DNA of 64,000 nucleotides from Hyalella azteca (GCF_000764305.2 NW_025936149.1:1-64000); one strand, 5' to 3'. Shown: positions 10,766 through 22,890, counted from the first letter of the stretch. Made by a program: numbers and translations. The notes: generated by a model from the sequence alone, not told the origin.

Positions 10766-13700
10766 CTGAAAACGAATAATTCATAATAGATAACGTTGGT
10801 AGAGAGAATTAAACTCCATCTACATTCAATGAGTGTAAAATTGCATGCATAACTCCGTGATTCAATCGCTTGGCATGAAAACCTGCGTTCAATATTGTTT
10901 TAACACTCAAAATGTTACCGACATTGTTCAATGAGTCAAACACAAGTTATATATTGAATTGTGACGGATAGTAAAATTGGAAAGAAGTTTCATTTATCTA
11001 TTTTAATGCATAAAATTTATTTATTTTAATGCATCGAATTCGTGTTAATATGAGCTAAAAGCATGAAATGTTGAACATAATTCCTCGATTTGAAATCAAT
11101 TTTAAATTCAATTTAAAGCTTGTTTTAGTAATTAAACCAGTTGATGTTACACAAAACAGTTGTTCTTGCACGCACCGATATCAGGGCCGGCGTTTTTCTT
11201 CCAGGCCGTGAAGCCCGCGTGCTTCCCGAAGTGCCAGAAGGCGCAGCTCAGTCCCACCACCGCCCCCACCACCATAACCAGCATCAGCACCAGCTGTGTC
11301 CACATCCTTGGACCAGCTGGCCGCACAAGAACTAAATTATTCTCAATCAATGCCGAAATAAATATTGAAAGCATGAAGGGTTTACCCATAGTCTTTTCTT
11401 GGGGCCTGTTAATGGTTTATTTAACACACAGTTTTCTATAATATATCGAACAAGATGCATGACACGGGAACACTGCCTGTGTCGCCATCTTGTTGCTTGC
11501 CAAGGTTAACTATTTAACTATGTACGTAAATTAATCACGCTATTTCAACGAAACTGATGCGTCAGGAGGGGGTACATCAGTTTAGACTTTAGGGGATGCA
11601 TAAAGAAGGGATGCGTAAAGAGGGGAAAGAGAGGATACGTCAGTTTAGGGGATGAGTAAAGAGGTGACACGTCATGAGGGGATACGTGAAGCGGGGATAC
11701 GTCACTAAAGGATACGTAAAGAGGAAATACGCAAAGATGTGATACGTAACGAGGAAATACGCAAAGATGTGATGCGTAACGAGGAAATACGCAAAGATGT
11801 GATACGTAACGAGGAAATACGCAAATATGTGATGCGTAAAGAGGAAATGCGCAAAGATGCGATACGTAAAGAGGAAATACGCAAAGATGTGATACGTAAA
11901 GAGGAAATACGCAAAGATGTTATACGTAAAGAGGAAATACGCAAATTAGATGTGATACGTAAAGAGGAAATACGCAAAGATGTGATACGTAAAGAGGAAA
12001 TACGCGAATATGTGATACGTAAAGAGGAAATACGCAAATATGTGACACGTAAAGAGAGTACACGTTGAGAAGAGATACATGTTTTCAGCGTTTCAATTTC
12101 TACTACTGGTGCAATTGAAAAAATTAATAAACTGTTTTGTTATTAAAAAATAATGATTCTGAAACAAAATGAAATAAAATCAGAACAATTATATTGATAT
12201 ATTACCGTCGAAACCCATCAAAAACCATCTATAATATATGTAATTCATGTACTTGATCCGCGATGATTCCTTGCGTCAGGTCGATGTGTCGCAAAAAAGA
12301 GTGAAGTGAACCGTCCTTAATGTATTTAAGATAACGCACTTCCCTAAACACAGTCCAAAATGCTCATTACACTCATAAAAATATATGAGTTATCTTGCGC
12401 AAATGGTGATACATTTACTGTTATTTGATTATATAAGAAATAATTTCTCTCATGACACGATGGAACTCACTCTCTGGTGCCGCGTCCTGTTCAAGTTTGA
12501 GTGCCTTGCCAGACCTCCTCGCCCCCAGTCGGCGGTTGACGAGGTTGTCGCTCGAGTCGAACAGCTCGGACGGGTCCACCTCGTTTACGGATTGGTCAAC
12601 CGGAACCACCTTAGACGCTTCCGGGTCTTCCGGTAAACTCACGCTGAAAACATCCAATTTTAGATTACTATATTTTAATTAAAAATGTAAACAGAATACA
12701 TGTTTTAATAAAGATTGGTCAACCGGAACCACCTTAGACGCTTCCGGGTCTTCCGGCAAACTCACGCTGAAAGCATCCGAATTTTACAGTACGATATTTT
12801 ACTAAAAATTGTAAACAGAATACATGTTTTAATAAAGATTGGTCAACTGTAATCACCCTAGACGCTACCGGGTCTTCCGGCAAACTCACGCTGCAATTAA
12901 AAGAATTTTGCATGAAAATAATTCAGCTAAAACTTTTGATAATAATGATTTTTTCAATACGCTGATGATACTAGTTTTATAAGATTTGCGAATAATAAAG
13001 ACTGCTATCTCATACTCCCGCTAAAGTTCATTAAGATTGCTTGGGCATTACTGCAGCATATTGCTGGTAAATGCACGCATAATAACTAGGAAGCGGAAGA
13101 GGTGGACAAATGGTTTGAAATTCAGATTGAATAATTTCTATTGAAAGAACAATCGAACAGCTCGTACATGAATAGTTCTAGATTAATGAATATATAAAAC
13201 ATAATATATCGTAATTTATACAATAATAGATATTATTTTTATATATTATATTTATAATATAATGTAAACTATGCTTATAAAACTATAATATAATCACTAG
13301 GAAACTTATTTCTAACAGTTATATCCAGGGCAACCTAGGGGANCAACTAGCCTAACTTAACTGCACCGCGCACAACTAGCCTAACTTAACTGCACCGCGT
13401 ACAACTAGCCTAACTTAACAGCGCCGCCACGCACCTTGCCGCCGAAATGAGGTCCAGTCTCAACTTGGATCTGCGTGGAGTTGGTGAGGCAGCTGAGCGC
13501 GCGAGCTGAAACTGTCCATGAAATACTTTCAGTTTTGAGTAGACATGATAACCATTAATATTGGCATATATTAAATTTAAATCATAAAGAGGCCATCATT
13601 AGAAAACGTTCAAAAACTTAACGAATATTCTAAGGAAATCAAAAAATCCGGCATAATCGCGGCCAGTTCTCGGCTGAAAAATTATACGCCGACAGATTAC

Positions 13701-16700
13701 TAGCATGAAGTTTACCGTTAAATTCATTCAATGGAATTAGTTTAATAAATATATTTCACAGTGAATCAATCTCCTTTCCATTCTCCGGTAAATCATTATT
13801 ATTCTCTAATCATAACTCTACATCAAATCATCAGTATTCTCTAATTAAGATAGTTCTCCGAAACCTATTCAATATTCCATAATTAATATAACTCTACGGC
13901 AGCTCTCCACCAGTTCTCACATCCTTTTGTCTGAACGAAGACTTGAGCTCGGTGGCCCTCGTCAGGTATGGCACGCCCTTTAGGTGACGGTACTCTCTGT
14001 CCACCAACTTCAGGGTTCTGGTCGTGCTGGTCGACAGGTGTCACCTCGATGGTGTAGTTCGTTGCCATGCGCAGGTGTGATATTTTGCTCGAGTATTGCA
14101 CTGATCCGTCACTAAGTGGCGTCTGTGTCACTTCGTTCGGGTTTAGCATCTGGAATGTTGTAGAAAACATTACTATAAAAAATAATATAACAGCAATATA
14201 ATTTGTATCAGATGAATATTATAGAAAATTCTATAAAACTTATACATAAATATAATACAATAAACAAAATAATATTTACGCACGTATAATAAGTTAAAGA
14301 AATAACAAACACGTTGACAAATCTATAAATAATGTACAAATAACCATAACCATTTTTAGGCTGTGCAAATGTGTGTTCTTTATACCTCTGAATGATAAAT
14401 TTCCACAAAAAATTCCTGCAATAATGACAGTGGGCAAAGATTAATCAAAACATCTTTGATAAAAATAAAATTTGAGATTGTGTGCGTAAATCATTTTTTT
14501 CATTCGAAGTTGTACGCGAATGTCCCAACTTTATTTGTCAACCAAAGCCGTAAGACTCAGAGACTTCAATGTTCTTACAATATTCCGGCAGCGATGAGGT
14601 CCCCAAGCTTGGTCCTCGCAGTGGGTGATCTTGAAGAGACTGGGGCCCCGCCCCCGGCGCGGGTACCTCCACTGCAGCTGCACGCCGTTAAAGTCTGACG
14701 CGGCTGACAGCTCCGCCACGTCTGCAACGAGCCGATGTCTCGAATTGTTATGGGAAATGTCCGTGGAATAATTACGTATTATTTCTTAACTTATTTCTTT
14801 ACAAGCTACGAGAATTGTTTAATAGGTACGAATAACGAAATTACAAGCAAACGGCGTATTAAATTCTTAATTTAGTTATTTATAAGTTAAGATGATTTAC
14901 TAACATTATAAATCGTACGATTGCGTGGTATAATTACGTATTATTTCTTAACTTATACGTTTACTATAGCTACGAGAATTGTTTATTCTATATTATGATG
15001 ATACAATTCCATGCGAACGGCGTATTAAATTCTTAAGTTAGTTATTTATAAGTTAAGATGATTTAATGAAATTATAAATCGTACGATTCCGTGGTATAAT
15101 TACGTATTATTTCTCAACTTATTTGTTTAATAGTTACGAGAATTGTTTAATTTATATTATGAATAATACAATTCCATGCGAACGGCGTATTAAATTCTTA
15201 AATTAGTTGTTTATACGCTAAGATGATTTTATAACATTATAAATCGTACGATTCCGTGGTATAATTACGTATTATTTATCGAATTATTTGTTTACAGGCT
15301 ACGAGAATTATTTAATGGATATTATGATTGACATAATTCGAAGCAAACGGCGTATTAAATTACTTGTTTATATGTTAAGATTATTTTATAACATTATACA
15401 TAGTATGATTCAAGGTAAGGCTCGTACAAAATATTTAATATATTTGGTAATATATTAAGATGATAAATTTAAGGCTCATTATAAATGAGTATAGACCCTA
15501 TTCAAAGCGGGCTTCGAGCTTATGGCTTAATTTATTTGTTAATAAACGAAGAGAATTGTTAAGTGTTAACACTGGTATCAATGACTGAATTAAAAGCAGT
15601 CTGTGTACCAGATATCTAATTTTCTTGTTAATTAATTCTAGAATTTCTCAAGTTACATTATGGATGGTGCGATTTTACGCAGATTTGAAGAATTCAAGAC
15701 TAATAATTATTTATTTAAGAAGAAGAAAATTATTTAAAAGATATTATTAATAGTTAAATTCAAGGTGTCATAGTTTTAAGTAGGTCATATATTTATTGAC
15801 ATAATGAAAAAATTAAAGAAAAACACTATAAATGGCAGAACTTAAGGCAGTTTGCAGGATTGTATTCATTAATTGGTCAACCTAGTTATGACAGGGACAG
15901 TAAATAATAATGTTTTTAAATATTATTTCTAATATTCTAAAAATTATTTCTATTATTTCAAATATCTCTTATACAAATTGAACACGCAAAATTAAATTCA
16001 AATTTATATTGCACATTTTGCGCGATGCCTTTTGTTCTCTTCATGACAGCTAATTGTGCGAAAATATCTTTCAAAAATACGAGCCATCCAGAATTTGATC
16101 CATTTTGTACACAACGAACAAAAATCCGTTTTATTTTGAAAAAATGTAAGGTTTCTGCTGCGTTGTTCGTTGGTAATCGCTATTATCCACAGAATTTAAT
16201 TAGTTCAGGCTAACATAAGCGAAAAACTTCAAATGCCATATAATGGTTAGAATTTTAGAACATTTCAAATGAACCAATGTTGCTACTGAGTGAGCGCCAC
16301 TGATTGTTCGAAAAACCTTTACAAATGCCACAAAATATGTTAATTAAAATGTCCAGCTACGGTTTTTAATTTGGTGCTATAGCAATAAAAGTCTACTTTT
16401 TTATGTGAAACACGAGCTTTTTGATTTGTTAATTTTAGAGCCAGCCGCCTGGACCTCTGCCTCCCACGGCCTCTGGACTTTCCAGACGTTGGATGAAAGC
16501 TGAGTAAAAGACTTGACGCTGCCAGCTCAACGCCTTTCAGAAATGTTGCAATGAATCTTTGTAGGCCAAACTCACCGTGGAAACTGTCAGTTCATGAACA
16601 ACAATAAAGAAGTTCTCACGATGCGTACGTCTTCCATTTGAAGGTGCATGCGATTCAAATAACAAATTTGTTACGGACGAGACAATGAAGTTTTCTCATA

Positions 16701-17678
16701 ACCTTTTTACTATAGCAGTAATTATAAAATTCTGCTTCTTGTCACAGAAAGTAAATTATTAATTTGGTGCTCCAGTGTTTGATTTATAAAGTGTTTATCA
16801 AGGCAAAACATAAAAAACTTTTTTATCATTTCACAGGAGGTGCCTTTTAGCACCGAGGTACTTCGATTATGTCTTATTAAAAATCGGTATTCAATCTTCG
16901 ATATACGTCCTCATCGGTAATCCTTGGCTCAGGATTATGAACATACATTATAATGATGGTTAACCATCATTAAAAACTTGATTAACTCATAACTTGATTA
17001 AGTTCATCGACATCATCAGCACCAATTTTTATCGAACACACTCATCCAGCCGGTTTGCTTTAGAACCAGGTCATGCATCCATGACGATAGTTAATATAAG
17101 TTTACATATTATAATTAATTCAATGATGATTTTATTTAATAATTAAACCATTAATGGCCATAATGACAGTAGTTCCAGTTTAAATCAATATAGCTATGCT
17201 CTTTATTTAATAAGTAAACTGCGAACAATAATAAAGCACGTTACCTGCATCCTCCTGCGCTGACGACAATCCCAATGACATCATCAGCGCCATCAGCAGA
17301 GCCACCGACAGGAAGGCCAACCCTTCTGTCTTCGTCCTCCGGAAAATTTTGGGCTTTGTCCTCTGACAAAATTTTGTCATGGTTTCCTGACAAACTTTGC
17401 TCGACATCGTGGAGCACTGCGCCCGCTGCTCGTGCGTGACTCCCTCGAGCAACTCCATATCGCATGAATTTATCGTCATTTTCTTAGGGCATCCCCTGGC
17501 CGATTTTATCCGGGAGCTTGTAAAGCACGGAGACTCCTGTAGCCTGCAGATATTTTTGTCCGGATAAGATGGGTGTAGTTTTCGCAACCCAGTGCGGTTA
17601 TGAGCGAGCAACGTCGACGACCGAGACAGTCTTGTGAATGATATAAATGGAGTTTCCACAGATTTCATAGCACGTGAC
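10290..17678 (-). CDS. type I membrane protein with one fibronectin-III domain (family not recognised)
   Basis: Exons in transcript order: 17678-17245, 14721-14579, 14149-13921, 13505-13435, 12643-12471, 11331-11176, 10765-10290. The likely start is ATG 17380-17378, giving a basic n-region and a hydrophobic signal sequence ([20 protein letters not shown]) before AQED. Exons 2-3 form an FN3 domain (VQLQWRYP ... [15 protein letters not shown]). Exon 4 has [20 protein letters not shown], exon 5 is acidic and ends near a basic RRLGARR patch, exon 6 codes the TM helix, exon 7 a Ser/Asp/Glu-rich tail. Joins 1-2, 2-3, 3-4, 5-6 and 6-7 are phase-consistent with good GT/AG sites. Join 4-5 is not: exon 4 ends in phase 0 while exon 5 needs phase 2, so at least one exon is missing or lost from the assembly. 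Probable cell-surface receptor or adhesion protein. Confidence 0.6.
11176..11331 (-). CDS. transmembrane exon of the FN3 membrane protein
   Basis: The exon opens at AATTTAG|TTCTTG (phase 1) and closes at ATCG|GTGCGT (phase 1). It codes a 20-plus residue hydrophobic helix ([20 protein letters not shown]) followed by a juxtamembrane basic/aromatic stretch ([14 protein letters not shown]). Phase matches both neighbouring exons. Confidence 0.65.
11705..12060. repeat. 30-bp minisatellite, about 11-12 copies
   Basis: Unit of 30 bp built on GAGGAAATACGCAAAGATGT and GATACGTAA(A/C). One copy near 11943 has a 3-bp insertion. Frames on both strands are open because of the period; the array lies in the intron before the TM exon and is not taken as coding. 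Confidence 0.9.
12590..12895 (-). repeat. 123-124 bp tandem triplication covering an exon 5' end and its acceptor
   Basis: Segments starting near 12591, 12714 and 12838 share the sequence coding [17 protein letters not shown] together with the preceding CAG acceptor. The copy at 12590-12645 is in the real exon; the two 5' copies (transcript sense) sit in the upstream intron and run into stops. The first and second copies are nearly identical, the third more diverged. Confidence 0.85.
13344..13425. repeat. 29-bp tandem repeat, three copies, next to a single-N gap
   Basis: Copies start at 13344, 13373 and 13402, each beginning CAACTAGCCTAACTTAAC. A single N at 13343 directly abuts the first copy, so the copy number is probably underestimated. 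Confidence 0.85.
13921..14721 (-). CDS. two exons forming the FN3 domain
   Basis: Exon 14721-14579 (phase 1 to 0) carries the N-terminal FN3 strands with the core Trp (LQWRYP) and a Cys pair ([13 protein letters not shown]). Exon 14149-13921 (phase 0 to 1) carries the C-terminal strands with the Tyr corner (YTIEVTPVD). Donors are GTAAGA and GTGAGA. The intron between them (14150-14578) is AT-rich and otherwise empty. Confidence 0.65.
14757..15415. repeat. diverged satellite-like repeat, four units of about 164 bp
   Basis: Units starting near 14761, 14923, 15089 and 15253 share GGTATAATTACGTATTATTT, ACGAGAATTGTTTA, GCAAACGGCGTATTAAATT and ATTATAAATCGTACGATT. The spacing is 162-166 bp and the divergence clearly higher than in the minisatellites. 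It lies in the large first coding intron of the FN3 gene. Confidence 0.8.
15416..17244. other. intron sequence without recognisable features
   Basis: AT-rich intron of the FN3 gene. A GC-richer patch near 16440-16560 does not give a convincing exon. A 16-nt stem-loop at 16839 resembles a histone 3' hairpin but was rejected. Confidence 0.5.
17245..17678 (-). CDS. signal-peptide exon of the FN3 membrane protein
   Basis: Bounded by a strong acceptor (ttttgttgcag|GTCACG at 17678) and donor (GATGCAG|GTAACG at 17245). The reading frame is open throughout; the signal-anchor stretch lies just before the donor. Several upstream ATGs (near 17667, 17481 and others) are in frame, so the true start and the 5' UTR boundary are uncertain. 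I prefer ATG 17380-17378 because it gives a normal-looking signal peptide with a basic n-region. Confidence 0.5.
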
Positions 17679-19943
17679 CTGCAACAAAAGAAAAATAGTT
17701 TTAGAATTACATTTTTTATGCATGAGAATAACAATTAGAAACGAAGAGATGGTAAATGGACAGCATTATATAAACTATAACATGTGTGAGCTACATCAAG
17801 TCTAATATCTACCAACCTTGCAGATTCGTTGTAAAGTTAATTAATTCTGCATGGTTTGTAGGGGTGAATGTTGATTCCTTGCACGCGAGTGAAATTCTGG
17901 GCATGAATGAAGTATGAAATTACAATGAATGAAGCGGGAACGACGAGCGTTAAAAGGTGAGTTAGGAATAAGTGAAGAATGAAGAGCTGAATACTGAGTG
18001 AGTGAAGTGACGCAAATGAATGATGTGGGAATGCGTGACAAGGTATAGAATTTCTCACTGGTAACACGTTGCTGTGCTCTGATTGTTTTATAGCAGACCT
18101 GATGCACCGTAATCAGCTGCAGCATTTGAGGAGCTGGTGATGCATGCATGTGATCACAATCTGGCAGCGATGCATATTAACATCATCGTGAATATAAGCG
18201 GTACATGCTCATCGTACAGCCTGTACACGCAGAGCATACGGCCTGCACACGCGCAGTGCATACAGCCAGTATACGCAGTGCGTGCAATGGTGTCCCTGTA
18301 ATGCAGTCATTAATCACACATTATTTACCAATGGGCACAACTGCCCATAACCGTGACCAAGCACCTGCAATTAGGACCTGCCACGACGCCACGCATGCAT
18401 GACCAGTAACGCTGTAACGCTGTAACGCTAACCTGCAACTGCAATTAATGAACGCGCGACAAAATTTCGTTCCGCGCGACCACAATCACGCACAGCAGTC
18501 GCTGAGTCACTTATCCTTCGTGCCTGGAGTTCTCCAGGCACGTTCTTATCCAACCTGGACTTGGACCTGAACTCCAACCTGGAGTTGGATAAGACAGTTC
18601 TCCAGGTCTTATCCAATGTGCCCACTGAAATGCTTCCGTCATGTCAATATCAGGGCGTGCAATGGCGGCAGCTCTACAGTAACCACGTAACATTGCATGT
18701 TCATTGCATCAAACAAAATCATCACATTATTGAAATTAGCGCACACAAAAATTAATCATTGATAATTCGCCTAATTTTGGGTGTTTACATTGCATCTAAA
18801 TGCACTTGAGTCTAATAGTTTGCGTTAACAGGCCCTTGCATGGTTACGTGAGCGATTGTTCATTATATTCGCTGACATCGGCGAATATAATGAACAGAAC
18901 AATATAAACATATATATATATATGTTGCGAATATATAAGAACAATATAAACAGAATAAAGTTTCCATTCAAACTCGAAACCACATTCTTGCTCGAGTACG
19001 CAAGCAATCAAAGTTTCGGAGTGGAATCGACATTTTTAATTTATCAGCAGTCGTCGCAATAGAGAGATGCTAAAAGGTGCTCTTGCTCAAACGGATCTTT
19101 CCTGGTCCATCTTACAATGAGCGCTTTGCTCCGTTGCTGATCTTTCCTGATCTCAGTGCGCTTTAGTTTTGCGTTTTCCTGCTCTATCTCCCAATGTGAG
19201 CTTGATTTGGAGGGATCTTTCCTGCTAGATCTTAGATTCGTCATCGTCATCAGACGGATCATTCCTCGATCTTTCATTCAATACCTGCTAAAACCGTACA
19301 GTTCTTTCCTTGCTAGACATCTCTGAGCGTGCTCTTTTTCCGACATGATGAACAATTATCTTTCGTGCTCTTCCTATGACGGATCTTTCTTTATTCGCTC
19401 TCTCCCTGCAAATAATCCAAGGGAACAGCACGTGTGAGCAGACATGAGAGGGAGCAGCAAAAATATATAAATGGAAAATAATGATTATGATGTTTAATTT
19501 AATCATAAATTTGTTTCATGACATCCAAGGCACTAGATGACTTGGATGAATAAAGTTTTGAAATAAAATAACGGGGACGGCAGAGCTTTCGCCAGGATAC
19601 TAAATTCTGGACATTTTAATTTGTTCCGAGATCATTAATTTGTATACAAGTCAAGTTCGATTTCAACATTTTTAGATGTTAGTAAAGAATATCCAATATG
19701 CAGCGAATTGCACTTTCTACTCAAACCAATTAGCGATATTATGAAACTCAAATGCATAAAACGTTATAAAAAACTTCGAGAATAAAAACTTAAGAATTTT
19801 AGATATACTTCCAACAGATTGATGCTTCTGCCCTTCACAAAAGACAGACATCAATTATCTTGCTTAAAAAACTCAATTAATAAACGTGTTAGAGTAAATT
19901 GCATTCATCTTACATCATAAAATCTATTGCAAAATCTATTCCC
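17679..19943. other. intergenic or 5' region, no supported gene
   Basis: Contains degenerate GTACACGCAG/GCATAC repeats (18215-18285), a palindrome-rich block around CCAACCTGGAGTTGGATAAG (18535-18615), the inverted repeat at 18858, and a degenerate block with recurring GATCTTTCCTG (19080-19280). No reading frame looks convincingly coding. Confidence 0.5.
18858..18895. repeat. perfect 15-bp inverted repeat with 8-nt loop
   Basis: GTTCATTATATTCGC at 18858-18872 is exactly reverse-complemented at 18881-18895. The downstream sequence (to about 18955) repeats parts of it around a TA run, so it may be the core of a small decayed hairpin element. Confidence 0.7.
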
Positions 19944-20640
19944 CTACACGCCATCACAGCAATAACGCTGAGCGTGTAGATCAATTATTCACTACACGCC
20001 ATCACAGCAATAACGCTGAGCGTGTAGATCAGTTATTCACTACACGCCATCACAGCAATAACGCTGAGCGTGTAAATCAATTATTCACTACGCACCACCA
20101 CAACAATAACGCTGAGCGTGTAGATCAATTATTCACTACACGCCATCACAGCAATAACGCTGAGCGTGTAGCGTGTAGCAGCAATAACACAGAGCGTGTA
20201 GCGTGTAGCAGCAATAACACAGAGCGTGTAGCGTGTAGCAGCAATAACACAGAGCGTGTAGCAGCAATAACGCCTGTCTCTTATACACATCTAGATGTGT
20301 ATAAGAGACAGCAATAACGCTGAGCATGTAGCGTGTAGCAGCAATAACGCTGAGCGTGTAGCGTGTAGCAGCAATAACGCTGAGCGTGTAGCGTGTAGCA
20401 GCAATAACGCTGAGCGCGTAGCAGCAATAACAGAGCGTGTAGCGTGTAGCAGCAATAACGCTGAGCGCGTAGCAGCAATAACAGAGCGTGTAGCGTGTAG
20501 CAGCAATAACGCTGAGCGTGTAGCAGCAATAACAGAGCGTGTAGCGTGTAGCAGCAATAACGCTGAGCGCGTAGCAGCAATAACAGAGCGTGTAGCGTAT
20601 AGCAGCAATAACGCTGAGCGTGTAGCGTGTAGCAGCTTTA
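19944..20640. repeat. compound minisatellite, 48-bp then about 28/48-bp units
   Basis: Five copies of a 48-bp unit start at 19944, 19992, 20040, 20088 and 20136, sharing AGCAATAACGCTGAGCGTGTA. From about 20166 the array switches to shorter units made of GTAGCGTGTAGCAGCAATAAC. It is interrupted by foreign adapter sequence at 20274-20311, so its length and continuity are unreliable. Confidence 0.9.
20274..20311. other. Nextera mate-pair junction adapter left in the assembly
   Basis: CTGTCTCTTATACACATCT (the 19-nt Tn5 mosaic end) at 20274-20292 is followed directly by its exact reverse complement at 20293-20311. Two mosaic ends fused head to head are the circularisation junction of Nextera mate-pair libraries. 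It is an artefact, not biology; frames through it yield the database-contaminant peptide pieces YTHLDVYKRQ and MCIRDS. Confidence 0.98.
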
Positions 20641-20767
20641 ACCCAGATCCTGACCGCAGCCGTAAGCTCAAACTTTCACGAGGCTGGAGCGTTCACGGCA
20701 GCTGCAGGATGCGGTGAAACTTTTGCTTGCAGGTCGTCAGATGAACATGGGAGATGATGTCTAACTC

Positions 20768-20990
20768 ATGACCCATTAACTACTGATTATAAGCACCTTT
20801 AGGCAGGATGATCTTCTTTAATATGACCCATTAACTACTGATTATGAGCACCTTTAGGCAGGATGATCTTCTTAAATATGACCCATTAACTACTGATTAT
20901 GAGCACCTTTAGGCAGGATGATCTTCTTTAATATGACCCATTAACTACTGATTATAAGCACCTTTAGGCAGGATGATCTTCTTTAATATG
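20768..20990. repeat. 55-bp tandem repeat, four copies
   Basis: Copies start at 20768, 20823, 20878 and 20933, each containing ACCCATTAACTACTGATTAT and GGCAGGATGATCTTCTT. Near-identical, so recent. Confidence 0.9.
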
Positions 20991-21857
20991 CGATGAGAAA
21001 CTTAATCAGTATCTGCGTTAGAAACTTAATAATGCCTATACACGACGCATTAGCGTGAGGCTGAGAAGTTTTTGTTCATTTATTTGCGCAGGAAATAACC
21101 GGGACCTTTGCAGATAATTCACGTCGTGTCATCAATCGACATATGAATGTTATTATTTACACAGTGTTAAATATAATAATAGATAAAAATTTCAAAACGA
21201 TGTAATTAGTAACACGGTACATAAATATGAAAATAGTCACAGACATTATAGAATATAGACCTTAAGAAATACGTACCCAGAATTTCTTTAAGGACACCGA
21301 CAAAAAGGCCATGCTGAAAGCACCACCCTCGAAGACGACAAAGCACTGAACACAACCGAATAATATGTATTGTTTAAAAATGCGCCATCGCAAAATCACT
21401 TTCATTTCCAGCATATAGCCAGGCAATATGCCAGAGTAATCCACAGAATAATTTGATAAAACGTTCAATGAAGTAGAAATCGATATTGTCAAAAGATAGA
21501 GTAATGATCCATCGCTGTTAGTTTCCTGGTGGCATCTCACTCCTTATGTCGCCCGTACCTCTCTGCGCAGTCAAGGATCGAGTAACTAACTCGATGTTTC
21601 TTTAAACTCAATTTATCCGAGCGGGTACCAATAAAATATTTCTCTGTCACCACCGATATATATACACCTTATATTTCGAGCATTGATTTATCGCTGAGCG
21701 AATCTCTCTAGTTAGCCGATGGACTAAATCTGAATAAAATAAAATGTATACAAAGTCGGATCAGTTCTTTGTCTCGAAGTATGTCAGCCGGCAACATACG
21801 CAAAACATTTTGCTTTCTTCCGTCCATCGCGCGAAGGAGGTCGAGACTAGAAGCGTC

Positions 21858-21982
21858 TCACCGCCTCATCTCACCGCCTCGTCTCACCGCCTCGTCTCAC
21901 CGCCTCGTCTCACCGCCTCGTCTCACCGCCTCGTCTCACCGCCTCGTCTCACCGCCTCGTCTCACCGCCTCGTCTCACCGCC
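21858..21982. repeat. 13-bp CCGCCTCGTCTCA array ending at a single-N gap
   Basis: About nine copies of a 13-bp unit run into the N at 21983. The unit is GC-rich against an AT-rich background. Copy number is likely truncated by the gap. Confidence 0.9.
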
Positions 21983-22538
21983 NCTAGGGTAGCTCACACT
22001 TTCCGAGCACATATTTTTATGAGCACACTATTCTACTCGCTCGCCGTTTGCTGCCGTGCATGCGCAGTATCAATGCACCTCCAACTCAAGTTTCATTTTC
22101 AACGCTCAGATCATCGTTAAGTTCAGTTAATAATTAATAAAAGTTCAGTAACTCGCAATAAAATTTCCAATACACCGATAACATTTTCTGCTTTACTCAA
22201 ATTTATCAGATACGGAAGTGGAGACTCTGTAACATCAAACACATGATCATCATTCACGTCTAATTAAATTTCATTTTCATCAAGAGATTTCTCTGATGCC
22301 GGCAGTAAGAAATCCTCAGCCTCCGATTGCTCCTGTAAAAAGTAAAGCGCAAGCAGATGTCAGCCTGTGCGTTCACTCACAAAAATTATAGGTTCAAGTT
22401 GTTCTAATAATCTCATTTATATAGAAAAATTCTAGGTCAAATAATGACAGTTTTTTAATTATGATAAAATAAATGGGCGTACGTGGAACTGATCCGCCAG
22501 GCCAAACTGGGTCAGAATGACACACATAAGGACAAAAC

Positions 22539-22745
22539 GTGCCTAGATATTTAGACAAAGTGTCGCTCATTTCTCTTGGTGTTGGACCAAAACAAGTCAG
22601 ACCGTTACGATGCGCTCCCGCAGCCGACGCCTTAAGTGCCGCCGTGTTGGAGTTATTGCAACTGAAGGATTTATATCCACAAAACATATCGATAACGAGA
22701 GGAACTGGTCTCATTAGCTGTTTAAAAATAATTTTTAGCACTTAA
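22539..22745 (+). other. coding-like fragment with RYLDKVSLISLG motif
   Basis: Short open frame beginning MPRYLDKVSLISLG. Related peptide fragments occur at about 26127-26172 (RYFDKVSLISLS, plus strand) and within 32014-32334 (HYLDKVLHISLSG, minus strand). The shared motif in three places over 10 kb suggests remnants of a dispersed coding element or gene family. I do not recognise it. Confidence 0.3.
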
Positions 22746-22756
22746 ATCTCTTTGGC

Positions 22757-22890
22757 TACATGACAACATGCGTGGCAACATTCATGGCAACATGCATGGT
22801 AACATGCATTGCAAGATGCATGGCAACATGCATAGCAACATGCATTTCAACAAGATGGCAACATGCACATCAGCATAAATAGCAACATGC
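22757..22890. repeat. short tandem CATGCATGGCAACATG-type repeat
   Basis: About nine imperfect units of roughly 16 bp made of ATGCATGGCAAC. Each contains the palindrome ATGCAT, so the strand can fold back on itself. Confidence 0.75.

Noticed and set aside
11705..12068. Long frames on both strands over the 30-bp array ([14 protein letters not shown] peptide)
   Set aside because: Explained by the period being a multiple of three; no splice sites or start context make them part of the surrounding gene.
16839..16854. GGTGCCTTTTAGCACC, resembling the histone mRNA 3' stem-loop
   Set aside because: The closing pair is mismatched, the loop differs from the usual TTTC/TTTN-A context, and no histone frame lies upstream on either strand.
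19944..20170. Regularly spaced 48-bp repeats that could be mistaken for a CRISPR array
   Set aside because: The units are contiguous tandem copies with no unique spacers, in a eukaryotic genome.
20136..20717. Frames of 63-140 codons at 20.1-20.7 kb
   Set aside because: They read through the Nextera junction and minisatellite units.
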